DNA from: UBA4416 sp963422675
GTDB lineage: Bacteria > Bacteroidota > Bacteroidia > B-17B0 > Aurantibacillaceae
NCBI GenBank assembly: GCA_963422675.2
Contig: CAXVYS010000029.1
Span: 1 to 64,000 of the forward strand
Direction: 5' to 3'
Length of the DNA stretch: 64,000 nucleotides
Of the stretch, positions 15,114 to 24,113 are shown piece after piece; the first letter of the stretch is position 1; each line of letters begins with the position of its first letter. The translations under genes and the position numbers were made by a program. The notes under the pieces were generated by a model. The model did no database searches. It saw nothing but the letters and a program-made list of their open reading frames with translations, and was not told the origin of the DNA.

Positions 15114-16673
15114 TTAATTTTTGATCAACCTGGTAGTAGAACTAAATCCGCTTTTATCAAAATCGATTTTCAGGATATAAATACCTCTGTTAAGTTCGTC
15201 CATTTTTGTGGTTAATGTATTTTTACCGGGTTCCACTTGCATAAAGTCGGTTTTTACAATAGTTCCTGTGAAATCAACGATTTGTATAGTCGCTTCTCCT
15301 TTTACAGGCGTAAAAAAATCAATGGATACAATACTATTCGTAGGGTTAGGGTGCACATTGCTTACATATGTTTTTAAGGCTTCCAAAGCGTGAATGGAAA
15401 TAACGGGAGAGTATTCAAAATGGCCAGTAACATCTGTTTGTTTTAAGCGATAATAATTAATGGAGTTTCCGGTAAAAGTGTAATCTGTATATTGGTAAGA
15501 GGTAGACTGTTGCGAATTATTTTTTCCGGGGGTACTATGTATTGTTTCCCAGTTAAAACCATCTAAAGATCTTTCCAACATAAAAGATTCATTATTTTTT
15601 TCAATAGCAGTTACCCATTTAATTAAATTGAAATCTGTTTCATTGGTTCCGGTAAAAGAAACCAGTTCAATGGGTAAAAGCGCACAATCTAAGGATGCTC
15701 CTCCAGCTAATTGCCAGCTCAAAGTATAGGGCGCACTTGTTGCATTCCAGTTGTCGAGCATCAAAATATATTTTTGTCCGGCAACAACATTGATGGATGA
15801 AACCCAGCCGTCACCTCCTGCGCCTTCATCCGCATCACCTGCTCCATTACCTATCCCTGTAGCACCACCGCTTGAGTTGGAAGAACTTGCGGATGAGCAA
15901 CGTATGGGAGCTGTAGAAGGAGGACAGGGTAAGTTTACATAAGGTCCCCAAATGGCCCAGTCATAATCGGTAGAAGAGGCTGATGGCGCAATGGTCATTC
16001 CGAGAGCACCACTACTTGATGGAGAAAAATAATACCAGTGTGATTGATGCTCGGCATTCCCATTGGGTGTGCTGGCATAATCATTTAAGCAACCACTATT
16101 ACCCAGGCCTGAATTAACATCATTAAAACTTCCTGAACCAAGGCTTGTGCCTGATACACTTTGATTACCACAGATGGTATTGGCGCCGATGCAATCCTGT
16201 TGCGAGGCTGTTGTTGGATAGGTACCGCATGTTCCACAGCTAATCGTAGCTTTCCAGCCGGAGGATGTTGTTTGGCCATCTGAAACAAATTTAAAAGTAA
16301 GGCAACCCGACGTATTTATGGTGGTTGCTTTGATCGTACCCGGAGAAGTACCTGAAAATGACGAGCCAGGAATCATTGGAGCAGAAGTGGTATTACCATC
16401 ATAAACGGTCAAATAATCAAAACCCGATTCTAAACTAAAAGCCGTAAAAGCAGCGCTGATACATTGACCAACTGTAGAAGGGCAGATAGTGGTTGTATAA
16501 CTTTGGTTATTACCATAGTTTGAAATTCCACCATTATCGTAAAATGTACCTGAGCAGGTAAAATAAGGCCCGCCACCCGACGAGTAATTCTGAGCCTTTG
16601 CCTTGGTAAATGCTATGATTAAAATAAAATATAAAACGTTTAGGTGTAGGGGATATCTCAAATTATTTATCAT
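15114..16673 (-). CDS. T9SS type A sorted secreted protein with CUB domain
   Basis: The 519-residue product has a signal peptide (about residues 1-27, ending KAKAQ) and an N-terminal CUB-like domain (about 35-140, FDYLTVYDGNTTSAP). A middle domain of about 190 residues follows, with motifs EHQSHWYYFSPS, DYDWAIWGPY, CPPSTAPIRCS and YILMLDNWN. The end is a type A sorting domain (NVHPNPTNSIVSIDFF ... LNRGIYILKI), which directs T9SS export and surface attachment. The middle and C-terminal parts are clearly paralogous to 17932-19809 on the other side of a divergent promoter region. Its ATG lies inside the upstream small secreted gene (11-nt overlap), so translation is probably coupled. Confidence 0.9.
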   Translation of the reverse strand: MINNLRYPLHLNVLYFILIIAFTKAKAQNYSSGGGPYFTCSGTFYDNGGISNYGNNQSYTTTICPSTVGQCISAAFTAFSLESGFDYLTVYDGNTTSAPMIPGSSFSGTSPGTIKATTINTSGCLTFKFVSDGQTTSSGWKATISCGTCGTYPTTASQQDCIGANTICGNQSVSGTSLGSGSFNDVNSGLGNSGCLNDYASTPNGNAEHQSHWYYFSPSSSGALGMTIAPSASSTDYDWAIWGPYVNLPCPPSTAPIRCSSASSSNSSGGATGIGNGAGDADEGAGGDGWVSSINVVAGQKYILMLDNWNATSAPYTLSWQLAGGASLDCALLPIELVSFTGTNETDFNLIKWVTAIEKNNESFMLERSLDGFNWETIHSTPGKNNSQQSTSYQYTDYTFTGNSINYYRLKQTDVTGHFEYSPVISIHALEALKTYVSNVHPNPTNSIVSIDFFTPVKGEATIQIVDFTGTIVKTDFMQVEPGKNTLTTKMDELNRGIYILKIDFDKSGFSSTTRLIKN

Positions 16674-17031
16674 GAATGGGGAGTTGATACTGTAATTCGT
16701 TTATGGATAAGAGGGTTAGTTTAAAGCCATATTTTTCGAAGTGACGTTCATAACGCACTTCTTTTTTTCTCAAATATTCGTAATTAGAAACATCAAAGGT
16801 TGCCGGCGTTGGAGGAATACAATTACAACTCACCTCTTCAAGAGTAAAGGATTGCGTATAGTAGTAACGAATGGTATTAAATTTTACACTATCAGTTTGC
16901 CGGATCGATGTTAGCTCTTGGGCATCATAGTGTTGCAGTATCACTGGGTTTTGAAAAGGGTCTGTAAAACCGCTCTGCGACTTAAGTTGTAAAAACGATG
17001 TCAGAAAAAAAAAGTATAGAAGAAGCCTCAT
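16663..17031 (-). CDS. Small secreted protein of unknown family (cassette 1)
   Basis: The 122-residue product has a signal peptide (about residues 1-19, ending LKSQS). The mature part aligns by eye with the 171-residue protein at 17407-17922: NPVILQHYDAQELTSIRQTD against NPGILMNYPANYLDSVRTAD, and FEKYGFKLTLLSINEL against YDKYGFVLTLLSEAEI. I do not recognise a family. It is the first gene of a two-gene unit, overlapping the T9SS type A gene by 11 nt, so the two products may act together at the surface, for example as chaperone or anchor and cargo; this is inference. Confidence 0.7.
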   Translation of the reverse strand: MRLLLYFFFLTSFLQLKSQSGFTDPFQNPVILQHYDAQELTSIRQTDSVKFNTIRYYYTQSFTLEEVSCNCIPPTPATFDVSNYEYLRKKEVRYERHFEKYGFKLTLLSINELQYQLPIHDK

Positions 17032-17406
17032 TAAAAATTATTTACGTGACTAAGTTTCATAGTTTTTCTGAACTCTCCAAAAACTGTAATCTTTGCTTAA
17101 AATGATAATCCTAAATCATTAAGTCTTTTTTTGAAAAACAAAATAAAAAGTAAAAAACCTAAATAATTTAAAGCCAATATTTTATATACTTATATAAGAG
17201 GTGTTATTTATCTAAACACTTAAAAAATACAAAATTAGACGAGCTATTAAAAAATGTTAAATCTTTTAGTAAACTAAAAAGTTTGATTATAGAAAAATAC
17301 TGAATCGTATTAGATTAACGATTAATCGTTTATAAGTGTCGATAAAAGCTATTTAATTTAGGAGGAAAAAATATTAACTTCATAAGTAACGCATTAATTC
17401 ATTTAC
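17032..17406. other. Divergent intergenic region between the two secreted cassettes
   Basis: This 375-bp, very AT-rich region must contain the promoters of both divergent units. It holds a minus-strand TAATTTTG match (17230-17237, far from the start codon at 17031) and a perfect 14-bp palindrome at 17317-17330. I saw no coding frame or terminator in it. An AGGAGG at 17361-17366 is about 40 bp from the start and too distant to be a ribosome binding site. Confidence 0.6.
17317..17330. promoter_or_regulatory. Perfect 14-bp palindrome AACGATTAATCGTT
   Basis: It is self-complementary over all 14 bp and lies 76 bp upstream of the start at 17407, between two divergent units. A regulator dimer could bind here and act on one or both units. 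Confidence 0.4.
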
Positions 17407-17922
17407 ATGGGCACTTTAAAATATAAAACATATTTAAATAAAATGAGTGTAATTCTTTTTATTTCGTTTTTTGGAAATAGAGCAATTGCTCAGAATTTAG
17501 TCTATAATCCCGGTATTTTGATGAATTACCCGGCTAATTATCTGGATTCGGTTAGAACGGCTGATTTTGATCGTTTTTCATACCTGGTTATAAAATACAT
17601 GAAATCATATAAAATAGACACGTTAACTGCTTTACCAAAGGAATATGATCCTTTTTATTTAGCTGGTTTTAATCTTAGAGACTATGAACATAACAGACTT
17701 CCGGCAGAGAGGTTTGTAAGAAAATATGATAAATATGGATTTGTATTAACGTTATTATCAGAAGCAGAAATAGCTAATATGGTTTTTTTCTTTAAAAATA
17801 ATCCTTCGTTTATCGATTACCTTGAGATATACCCGCCCATACTGGGCAACACAGGAAATGCATCAACAGATTTATTAATTTATAGAAAAAAATCCCAGGT
17901 ATGGGAGCTTTGTAAATTTTAA
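17407..17922 (+). CDS. Small secreted protein of unknown family (cassette 2)
   Basis: The 171-residue product has a signal sequence ending near AIAQ (residue 29); an internal ATG at 17443 would give a more usual signal peptide length and may be the true start. The central part is paralogous to the 122-residue protein encoded at 16663-17031, sharing the NPxIL, LxSxRxxD and KYGFxLTLLS motifs. It has an additional C-terminal stretch of about 50 residues. It precedes the T9SS type A gene by 9 bp. Function is unknown. Confidence 0.7.
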   Translation: MGTLKYKTYLNKMSVILFISFFGNRAIAQNLVYNPGILMNYPANYLDSVRTADFDRFSYLVIKYMKSYKIDTLTALPKEYDPFYLAGFNLRDYEHNRLPAERFVRKYDKYGFVLTLLSEAEIANMVFFFKNNPSFIDYLEIYPPILGNTGNASTDLLIYRKKSQVWELCKF

Positions 17923-17931
17923 CCTTCATTC

Positions 17932-19809
17932 ATGAGAAAAATATATTACACTTTATTAGTAAGCCTTGTATTCGTATGTAAAGGAATGCTGGGGCAATGT
18001 CCTAACAACAATGTTTTTTGGGCTGATTTAACACCAACGGGTGTTGGCAATACACAATCTACCTCTTGTAATTTTTTTGGAGACTACAATACCGTTACGG
18101 TTTGTAACGGAGCAACCTATTCAATATCTACCTGTGGAACCAGCTCTGGTAGCGGTAATACAGCCATCACTATTTTTAATAATGCCGGTGGAGCTGCATT
18201 GACATTTCAAAATTCTGACAATTGCACAACAAATCAGGAAACAATGACTTATACAGCTACTTTTAATGGTGTTATCCGAATATTGATTGATAGGGGCTCG
18301 GGTGTAACATGTAATGGCAGTAATTCAAATTGTGTGGCAATGGATGTGACTCAAATTACTGCGGGCTCAGCCAGTTCTGCACCAGGATGCCCTACCTTAA
18401 CATCACCTGCAAATAGTACCACCGGCCTGTGTTCATCCAATATTTCACTGGTATGGACTGCTCCTGCAAGTACTTGTGGAAATGGAGCTACGTCTTATAG
18501 TCTCTCCTATGGCACAAATGCAGCGGCAACTAATATTGCAAATAATTTAAATGTAGGAAATGTTACCAGCTATAATGTAGGGACATTGTCTTCAAGTACG
18601 ACTTACTATTGGAAAATTACGGCAACAAATGCGGTGGGCGCATCCAGCGGTTGTTCTACATTTTCTTTTACAACAGCTTCTTCATGTCCTCCGTTGGATT
18701 GCAGTGGAGGTGTAACTATTTGTAATGACCAAACAGTGCCGGGTAATGCAAGTGGTTTTGGTACACAGGAATTAAGCGGTACAAATCAGGGATGCCTTAG
18801 TGTAGAGCATCAGTCTTCGTGGTATGCTTTTTCTCCCAGTGCTTCCGGTAATTTTGGCTTAACTATTTCTCCCGGCGGAGCTATTGATTATGATTGGGCT
18901 TTATGGGGGCCTTACGCAGTGGGCTCGACACTCAACACCATTTGCCCGCCTTCAACAACTCCTATAAGATGTTCTTATGCTTCAGGAGGAACAACCAATA
19001 GTGCAACCGGTTCTTATAATACGGGTATGGGAAATAACAGCTGGGAAACATCGCCCCAGTTTGCGGCACCAGGCACCGTAAATACAGACGGTACTGCTCC
19101 CGATGGTACTATAAATGGGTGGACCAGGGGTATTATAGGTACCGTTGGACAGGTATATGTTTTGTTAGTAGATAATTTTACATCAGATGGAACTCCTTTT
19201 GTTCTTGACTGGAATTTATCAGGAGGAGCTACTCTGAACTGTACCACTCTTGGGTTTAATTTGTTAAGCTTTAAAGGATTTAATGTGAATGAAAAAAATG
19301 AATTGTATTGGTCTACTTCTTCAGAAATGGATAGTTACCAGTTTATGATTGAAAAGTCTGACAATGGAAAAGATTTTTATGATATAGGTAAAATCGATGG
19401 AGCCATTAACAGTACTACCATACAGGATTATAGATTTACGGATGCAGAACCCCTGGTTGGAATAAATTATTACAGGTTAAAACAAACTGATGTGGATGGA
19501 ATAACCTTCAGTAATATTATTTCGATTGATTATAATGCAAAAACAACAGCATATATATCGCCTAATCCATCCTCTGCAAAAGAATGCAGATTGCATATGA
19601 TGGCTAATTACATCAATACATTTAATGTAAAGATCACCGATAGTTTTGGAAGATCTCTCTGTGAAATAGAAACCGCGTTAGAAGAAAATATAGAAAAGAG
19701 TGTATTGTTAAGCGACATTGCAAAATTGAACAATGGCATCTATTTTATATCTATAACAGATAAAAGGGGTAAAATTGTATTAAAGGAAAAATTTATTATT
19801 GCGGAGTAA
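17932..19809 (+). CDS. T9SS type A sorted secreted protein with FN3-like domain
   Basis: The product has 625 residues with a signal peptide ending near MLGQ (residue 22) and an N-terminal beta-rich domain in the position of the CUB domain of its paralogue. A fibronectin type III-like domain follows (about residues 148-247, YYWKITATNAVGASSG). Next comes the shared middle domain (about 250-430) with EHQSSWYAFSPS, DYDWALWGPY, CPPSTTPIRCS and YVLLVDNFT, and finally a type A sorting domain (YISPNPSSAKECRLHM ... LNNGIYFISI). It is therefore exported by T9SS. Gene order and homology mirror 15114-17031. Confidence 0.9.
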   Translation: MRKIYYTLLVSLVFVCKGMLGQCPNNNVFWADLTPTGVGNTQSTSCNFFGDYNTVTVCNGATYSISTCGTSSGSGNTAITIFNNAGGAALTFQNSDNCTTNQETMTYTATFNGVIRILIDRGSGVTCNGSNSNCVAMDVTQITAGSASSAPGCPTLTSPANSTTGLCSSNISLVWTAPASTCGNGATSYSLSYGTNAAATNIANNLNVGNVTSYNVGTLSSSTTYYWKITATNAVGASSGCSTFSFTTASSCPPLDCSGGVTICNDQTVPGNASGFGTQELSGTNQGCLSVEHQSSWYAFSPSASGNFGLTISPGGAIDYDWALWGPYAVGSTLNTICPPSTTPIRCSYASGGTTNSATGSYNTGMGNNSWETSPQFAAPGTVNTDGTAPDGTINGWTRGIIGTVGQVYVLLVDNFTSDGTPFVLDWNLSGGATLNCTTLGFNLLSFKGFNVNEKNELYWSTSSEMDSYQFMIEKSDNGKDFYDIGKIDGAINSTTIQDYRFTDAEPLVGINYYRLKQTDVDGITFSNIISIDYNAKTTAYISPNPSSAKECRLHMMANYINTFNVKITDSFGRSLCEIETALEENIEKSVLLSDIAKLNNGIYFISITDKRGKIVLKEKFIIAE

Positions 19810-19816
19810 TCAGTAA

Positions 19817-20329
19817 TTAAGCCCTGTGTTTCTTTAAACTAAACGCACATATAAAGGAGGTTCCGAGGCTAATAAATAACATCATCGATAGTTTTCCTGT
19901 CATAGCTTTAAAAGCAGATATCTCCTTAATCGCCGCTTCAATTTTCGAAGGATATTCTTCAGGTTTAATTTGCTTGTTTTTAGCTAAAAATAATTTAAAG
20001 TCAATGCTGTTATAATAATCTACTGATAGTTTTCTCCAAACCCATTCAAACTCTATATAGTTATAAACCGATAAAATCGCAGCAGAGATCACTGCCATTA
20101 AAAAACCTGCTTTAAGTCCTTCTTTGCCGCCAATATAACCCCCCTTATCATCACGGGTTAACTTGATGGTAAAGAAGATAAAAGGGATAATAAATAACAC
20201 GCCTACAATGGTGGAAAAATAAAAACTAAATCTACTTAAAGCATTCCCACTTAATATAATAGCGAGTTTATAAATAATAATTACTATGCTATAAGCAATT
20301 CCAAGTTGTAGGGCTCTGTTCTTAAACAT
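19817..20329 (-). CDS. DUF4199-family membrane protein
   Basis: The 170-residue product has four predicted membrane segments (about residues 8-28, 35-55, 75-95 and 145-165), and GGYIGGKEGLKAGFLMAVISA before the third, which is typical of the DUF4199 family in Bacteroidota. The soluble segment between helices 3 and 4 is charged. Function is unknown. It lies downstream of rho, 46 bp after its stop, and could be cotranscribed. Confidence 0.8.
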   Translation of the reverse strand: MFKNRALQLGIAYSIVIIIYKLAIILSGNALSRFSFYFSTIVGVLFIIPFIFFTIKLTRDDKGGYIGGKEGLKAGFLMAVISAAILSVYNYIEFEWVWRKLSVDYYNSIDFKLFLAKNKQIKPEEYPSKIEAAIKEISAFKAMTGKLSMMLFISLGTSFICAFSLKKHRA

Positions 20330-20375
20330 GATAAAAGGAAATAAGGATCTTTATAATAGTGGAATGAATTTTTAA

Positions 20376-22145
20376 CTAGCCATTCATGCTAATTAAAAAC
20401 TCTTCGTTGGTTTGTGTTTTATTGATCTGGTTTTGTAAAAACTCCATTGCCTCTACAGGATTCATATCTGCTAAATGTTTACGCAATACCCATAAACGGG
20501 AGAGCATTTCTTTGCTTAATAATAAATCATCTCTTCGTGTTGAAGAAGCAGTTAAATCAACGGCAGGAAAAATACGACGGTTAGCAATTTTACGATCTAA
20601 CTGTAATTCCATATTACCGGTTCCTTTAAACTCTTCAAAAATAACCTCGTCCATTTTAGAACCTGTTTCCGTTAAAGCAGTAGCAATAATGGTTAACGAT
20701 CCGCCATTCTCAATTTTACGGGCTGCACCGAAAAACCGTTTTGGTTTTTGTAAAGCATTTGCTTCCACACCACCCGATAATACTTTACCACTTGAGGGCG
20801 CAACGGTGTTATAGGCGCGGGCCATACGTGTAATACTATCTAATAGGATCACCACATCATGTCCGCATTCTACCATTCGTTTTGCTTTCTCTAAAACGAT
20901 GTTCGCAATTTTAACGTGTTTTTCTGCAGGCTCATCAAAGGTAGAAGATACTACTTCTGCTCTCACGCTGCGCGCCATATCTGTCACCTCTTCCGGACGT
21001 TCATCAATTAATAAAATAATTAAATAAACTTCGGGGTGATTATAAGCAATGGCATTTGCAATATCTTTTAATAAAACTGTTTTACCTGTTTTAGGTTGCG
21101 CTACAATTAAACCACGCTGCCCTTTTCCAATAGGCGCAAACATATCAATGATACGGGTGCTTAATGTTTGAGTAGGATGGCCTGTTAATTTTAATTTTTC
21201 ACTTGGGAACAGGGGAGTTAAATAATCAAAGGGAACACGATCTCTGATATACGAAGGTTCTCTTCCGTTGATCTCATCTACTTTTACCAGAGGAAAGAAT
21301 TTTTCTCCGTCTTTCGGAGGACGAATACCACCTCTTACGACATCACCGGTTTTTAAACCGAATAATTTAATTTGCGATTGTGATACATAAATATCATCCG
21401 GAGAGCTTAAATAGTTGTAATCAGAACTTCTTAAGAAACCATATCCATCAGGCATCATTTCTAAAACCCCTTCACCAATGGCAATACCATCAAAATTGTA
21501 ATATACTTTTTCAGGTTTTGGTAAGTGTTTATTTTCATTGTCCTTATTCTCTTTATTGTCATGGTTTTCCATGCCATCCGGAGTTTGAGGTTTTTCTTCT
21601 GCTTCTATATTAATGGCTAAATCATTATTAACCACGGTGTTTATTTCGTGAGTAGTTTCAGGTGCAACAAATTTTTGTTTTTGCTGATGTTGTTTTTGTT
21701 GTTCAGGTTGACGGTTCTCTCTTTTTTCGAATTTAGGTTTTTCCGAAACTTCCTTTACTACAGATTTTTCAGCTATAGGCTGAGCTATTGGTAATGCCGG
21801 TTCAAAGGATTTATTGTAATCGTCGCTTTCGTAAGGGTTTTTTTCAGTTTTTGAATATCCTTCAGCAGGCTTTTGAATGCGGGGCTTTTTTATTTTAGGC
21901 TCTGTTGATTTTTCTTGTTTTTTTTCCGGTGCAGGATTTACATTCTCTACAACAGCTAATGCCAACTCTTTTTTAGGAAACTGACTTTGTAATTGACTTG
22001 CCAGTTCAGGATTTGCCGCTTGTGCTTCAATTATCTTTATAACCATGTCTGGTTTCGCCAAACCTTTAGTATCAATGCCAAATTGTTTACAAATGTCTTT
22101 TAGCTGAGGCAAAGCTCTGCTCGTTAAATCTAATGCTTCAAACAT
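20376..22145 (-). CDS. rho: Transcription termination factor Rho
   Basis: The 589-residue product contains an N-terminal Rho_N helical domain (about 1-50), a Lys/Glu/Pro/Gln-rich low-complexity insertion (about 65-215), the cold-shock-like RNA-binding domain (about 218-295, GVLEMMPDGYGFLRS) and the RecA-like ATPase. The Walker A motif is AQPKTGKT (349-356) and the Walker B region is VVILLDSITRMARAYN. Rho is a hexameric RNA helicase that ends transcription. The insertion, about 150 residues longer than in E. coli, is characteristic of Bacteroidota Rho and may add RNA affinity or drive condensation. It is divergent from pth. Confidence 0.97.
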   Translation of the reverse strand: MFEALDLTSRALPQLKDICKQFGIDTKGLAKPDMVIKIIEAQAANPELASQLQSQFPKKELALAVVENVNPAPEKKQEKSTEPKIKKPRIQKPAEGYSKTEKNPYESDDYNKSFEPALPIAQPIAEKSVVKEVSEKPKFEKRENRQPEQQKQHQQKQKFVAPETTHEINTVVNNDLAINIEAEEKPQTPDGMENHDNKENKDNENKHLPKPEKVYYNFDGIAIGEGVLEMMPDGYGFLRSSDYNYLSSPDDIYVSQSQIKLFGLKTGDVVRGGIRPPKDGEKFFPLVKVDEINGREPSYIRDRVPFDYLTPLFPSEKLKLTGHPTQTLSTRIIDMFAPIGKGQRGLIVAQPKTGKTVLLKDIANAIAYNHPEVYLIILLIDERPEEVTDMARSVRAEVVSSTFDEPAEKHVKIANIVLEKAKRMVECGHDVVILLDSITRMARAYNTVAPSSGKVLSGGVEANALQKPKRFFGAARKIENGGSLTIIATALTETGSKMDEVIFEEFKGTGNMELQLDRKIANRRIFPAVDLTASSTRRDDLLLSKEMLSRLWVLRKHLADMNPVEAMEFLQNQINKTQTNEEFLISMNG

Positions 22146-22360
22146 AGTTATGTTTAATAAAGGGAATGATAATTAAAAAAAGAGTTGTTTTTAATAATGT
22201 TTCTTGTGAATTTTATACTACTGGAAAAAATGTAGTCATCTTTACGATGATGCAAGTATAAGCATTAATTTTATATTACAAAATAAATTAAAAATTATTT
22301 TCGGGGACGGTAAACCGATGAAAAAAAGTTGTTTTTTTGTTAAATAAATACCTTTATCAG

Positions 22361-22927
22361 ATGAGTAAGTTTTTAATAATTGGATTAGGGAACATTGGCG
22401 ACGAATACGCGAATACACGGCATAATATAGGCTTTGAAATTTTAGATTTTATTGCCGCAGAACACGATCTTAAATTTAAGCCGGATAGGTTAGCAGATGT
22501 TGCCGAATTGAAGTATAAAGGCAAACAACTGGTATTGATAAAACCTACCACGTATATGAATTTAAGTGGTAAAGCCATGAATTACTGGATGCAGGCCGAA
22601 AAAATTCCTTTGGAAAATTGTTTGGTATTGGTAGATGAACTGGCACTTCCGTTTGGTAAAATAAGGTTAGGTCCAAAAGGTAGTGATGGCGGGCACAACG
22701 GTTTAAAAAACATACAGGAAACCCTGAATACTACTAATTATGCCCGTTTACGATTTGGTATTAGTAATGAGTTTGGAAAAGGAAACCAGGTAAATTATGT
22801 GTTGGGAGAATGGAATGATGATGAAAAGAAGACTCTGAACGATAGAATTAAAATAGCTGCCGATGCCGTAAAAGCCTTTACATTTATAGGTTTGGCAAGG
22901 TGTATGAATGAGTTTAATACTAAGTAG
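22361..22927 (+). CDS. pth: Peptidyl-tRNA hydrolase
   Basis: The 188-residue enzyme releases tRNA from peptidyl-tRNA dropped by ribosomes. Motifs: LIIGLGNIGDEYANTRHNIG with the catalytic His of TRHN, KPTTYMNLSGKAM, LVLVDELALPFGKIRL and GGHNGLKNI. I chose the ATG at 22361 because it gives the family N-terminus; a TTG 24 bp upstream would add eight unusual residues. A near-consensus box TACCTTTA at 22349-22356, with TTG 17 bp upstream of it, lies only 4 bp before this ATG. The mRNA may therefore be leaderless. Confidence 0.96.
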   Translation: MSKFLIIGLGNIGDEYANTRHNIGFEILDFIAAEHDLKFKPDRLADVAELKYKGKQLVLIKPTTYMNLSGKAMNYWMQAEKIPLENCLVLVDELALPFGKIRLGPKGSDGGHNGLKNIQETLNTTNYARLRFGISNEFGKGNQVNYVLGEWNDDEKKTLNDRIKIAADAVKAFTFIGLARCMNEFNTK

Positions 22928-23016
22928 TTTTTTCACCACAAAGGTATAGAGAGCAATTGTGTGACGAATCACAAAGAAAAAATCTGCGAACATATGCGTT
23001 ATCTGCGGAAAACGTA
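22928..23016. repeat. Degenerate CACAAAG / CTGCG intergenic repeat
   Basis: The spacer between convergent pth and tsaD contains two CACAAAG words, then ATCTGCGAACATATGCG and TTATCTGCGG. I recall very similar CACAAAG and ATCTGCG word clusters as dispersed intergenic repeats in Bacteroidota genomes, but no second full copy is in this window. Confidence 0.45.
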
Positions 23017-24099
23017 TTAGATATGATATCTCGCCAACGGCGTAACATCCAAACCGCAAAATTCCTTATTCAAAAATTTGTAATACCCAGTAATGGCAAT
23101 CATAGCAGCATTATCTGTACAATATTCAAATTTGGGAATGTATGTTTTCCATTGGTGTTTTTTACCTAATAACTCCAATTCCCTTCTTAATCCTGAATTA
23201 GCTGATACACCACCTGCAATAGCAACTTCTTTAATTTGATGCTCTTTGGCCACAGCCAACAAATTTTTCAACAGATACTTTATCAGGTGTGCCTGGTAAG
23301 AAGCGCAGATATCATATAAATTTTCCTTTACAAAATCAGCATTTAAAGCCGTTTGCTCTTGTATAAAATATAAAAAAGCAGTTTTAATGCCGCTAAAACT
23401 ATAATTGTTATTACTCAATTTCGGAAAAGGAAATTTATAGGTTTCAGCATTCCCCAGTTTAGCGTACTTGTCTATCAATGGTCCTCCGGGGTATGGTAAG
23501 CCCAGTATCTTAGCGGCTTTGTCAAAAGCTTCGCCAACCGCATCATCTTCGGTTTCAGCTAATAATTCAAACTGTAAATGAGAGGTAATCTTTACTATTT
23601 GTGTATGGCCGCCACTTACCGTTAAACATAAAAAAGGAAAAGTGGGAGCAAGCAGTTGGGAGTCATCAGTCATCAGTTTATTGCTTACTGCCGACTGTTT
23701 AATGCTTTCCGTTTGTTCTTCTTCAATAAAATGAGCTAAAATATGGCCCTGCATATGATTGACTTCAATCAACGGAATACCTAATGCAAGCGAGAGAGAT
23801 TTTGCAACTGAGATGCCTACCAATAAACTTCCGCTGAGCCCGGGGCCTCTGGTTACGGCTATAGCAGACAGCTGCGAAAGATTTACTTTAGCATTTTTTA
23901 ACGCAGCATCAACTACCGGAATAATATTTTTTTGATGATCTCTGCTTGCAAGTTCAGGAATAACACCGCCGTATTGCTCATGGATACTCTGGTTTGCGGT
24001 AATATTGGATAATAACAAGTTGTTTTTTACAACAGCGCACGAGGTATCATCACAACTGGATTCTATTCCTAAAATCAATATATCCTCGGTATTATTCAT
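23017..24099 (-). CDS. tsaD: tRNA N6-adenosine threonylcarbamoyltransferase
   Basis: The 360-residue protein is the catalytic subunit for t6A37 formation in ANN-decoding tRNAs. Motifs: ILGIESSCDDTSCAV, the metal-binding HMQGHILAHF, LTVSGGHTQIV and CTDNAAMIAITGYY, with the Kae1/Qri7 ASKHA ATPase fold. Between HMQGHILAHFIEE and FPFLCLTVSGG there are about 20 extra residues (QTESIKQSAVSNKLMTDDSQ) compared with the family pattern as I know it. They are encoded by a repeat-like DNA segment (23646-23702). The insertion keeps the frame and lies in a surface loop position, so the enzyme is probably still active. The start codon is only 14 bp from that of the divergent TamB-like gene. Confidence 0.96.
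   Translation of the reverse strand: MNNTEDILILGIESSCDDTSCAVVKNNLLLSNITANQSIHEQYGGVIPELASRDHQKNIIPVVDAALKNAKVNLSQLSAIAVTRGPGLSGSLLVGISVAKSLSLALGIPLIEVNHMQGHILAHFIEEEQTESIKQSAVSNKLMTDDSQLLAPTFPFLCLTVSGGHTQIVKITSHLQFELLAETEDDAVGEAFDKAAKILGLPYPGGPLIDKYAKLGNAETYKFPFPKLSNNNYSFSGIKTAFLYFIQEQTALNADFVKENLYDICASYQAHLIKYLLKNLLAVAKEHQIKEVAIAGGVSANSGLRRELELLGKKHQWKTYIPKFEYCTDNAAMIAITGYYKFLNKEFCGLDVTPLARYHI
23646..23702. repeat. Repeat-like insertion inside tsaD
   Basis: The minus strand reads as a run of related words (CAGTCGGCAGTAAGC, AAACTGATGACTGATGACT, CCCAACTGCTTG). It contains the direct repeat TGATGACTGATGACT. This looks like the AACTGA/CAACTG-type intergenic repeats known from Bacteroidota, here read in frame as protein. 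Confidence 0.55.
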
Positions 24100-24113
24100 T
24101 ATTTTTATAGTCG

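Noticed and set aside
20386..20814. 142-codon plus-strand frame opposite rho
   Set aside because: Shadow of the rho coding sequence; no family features.
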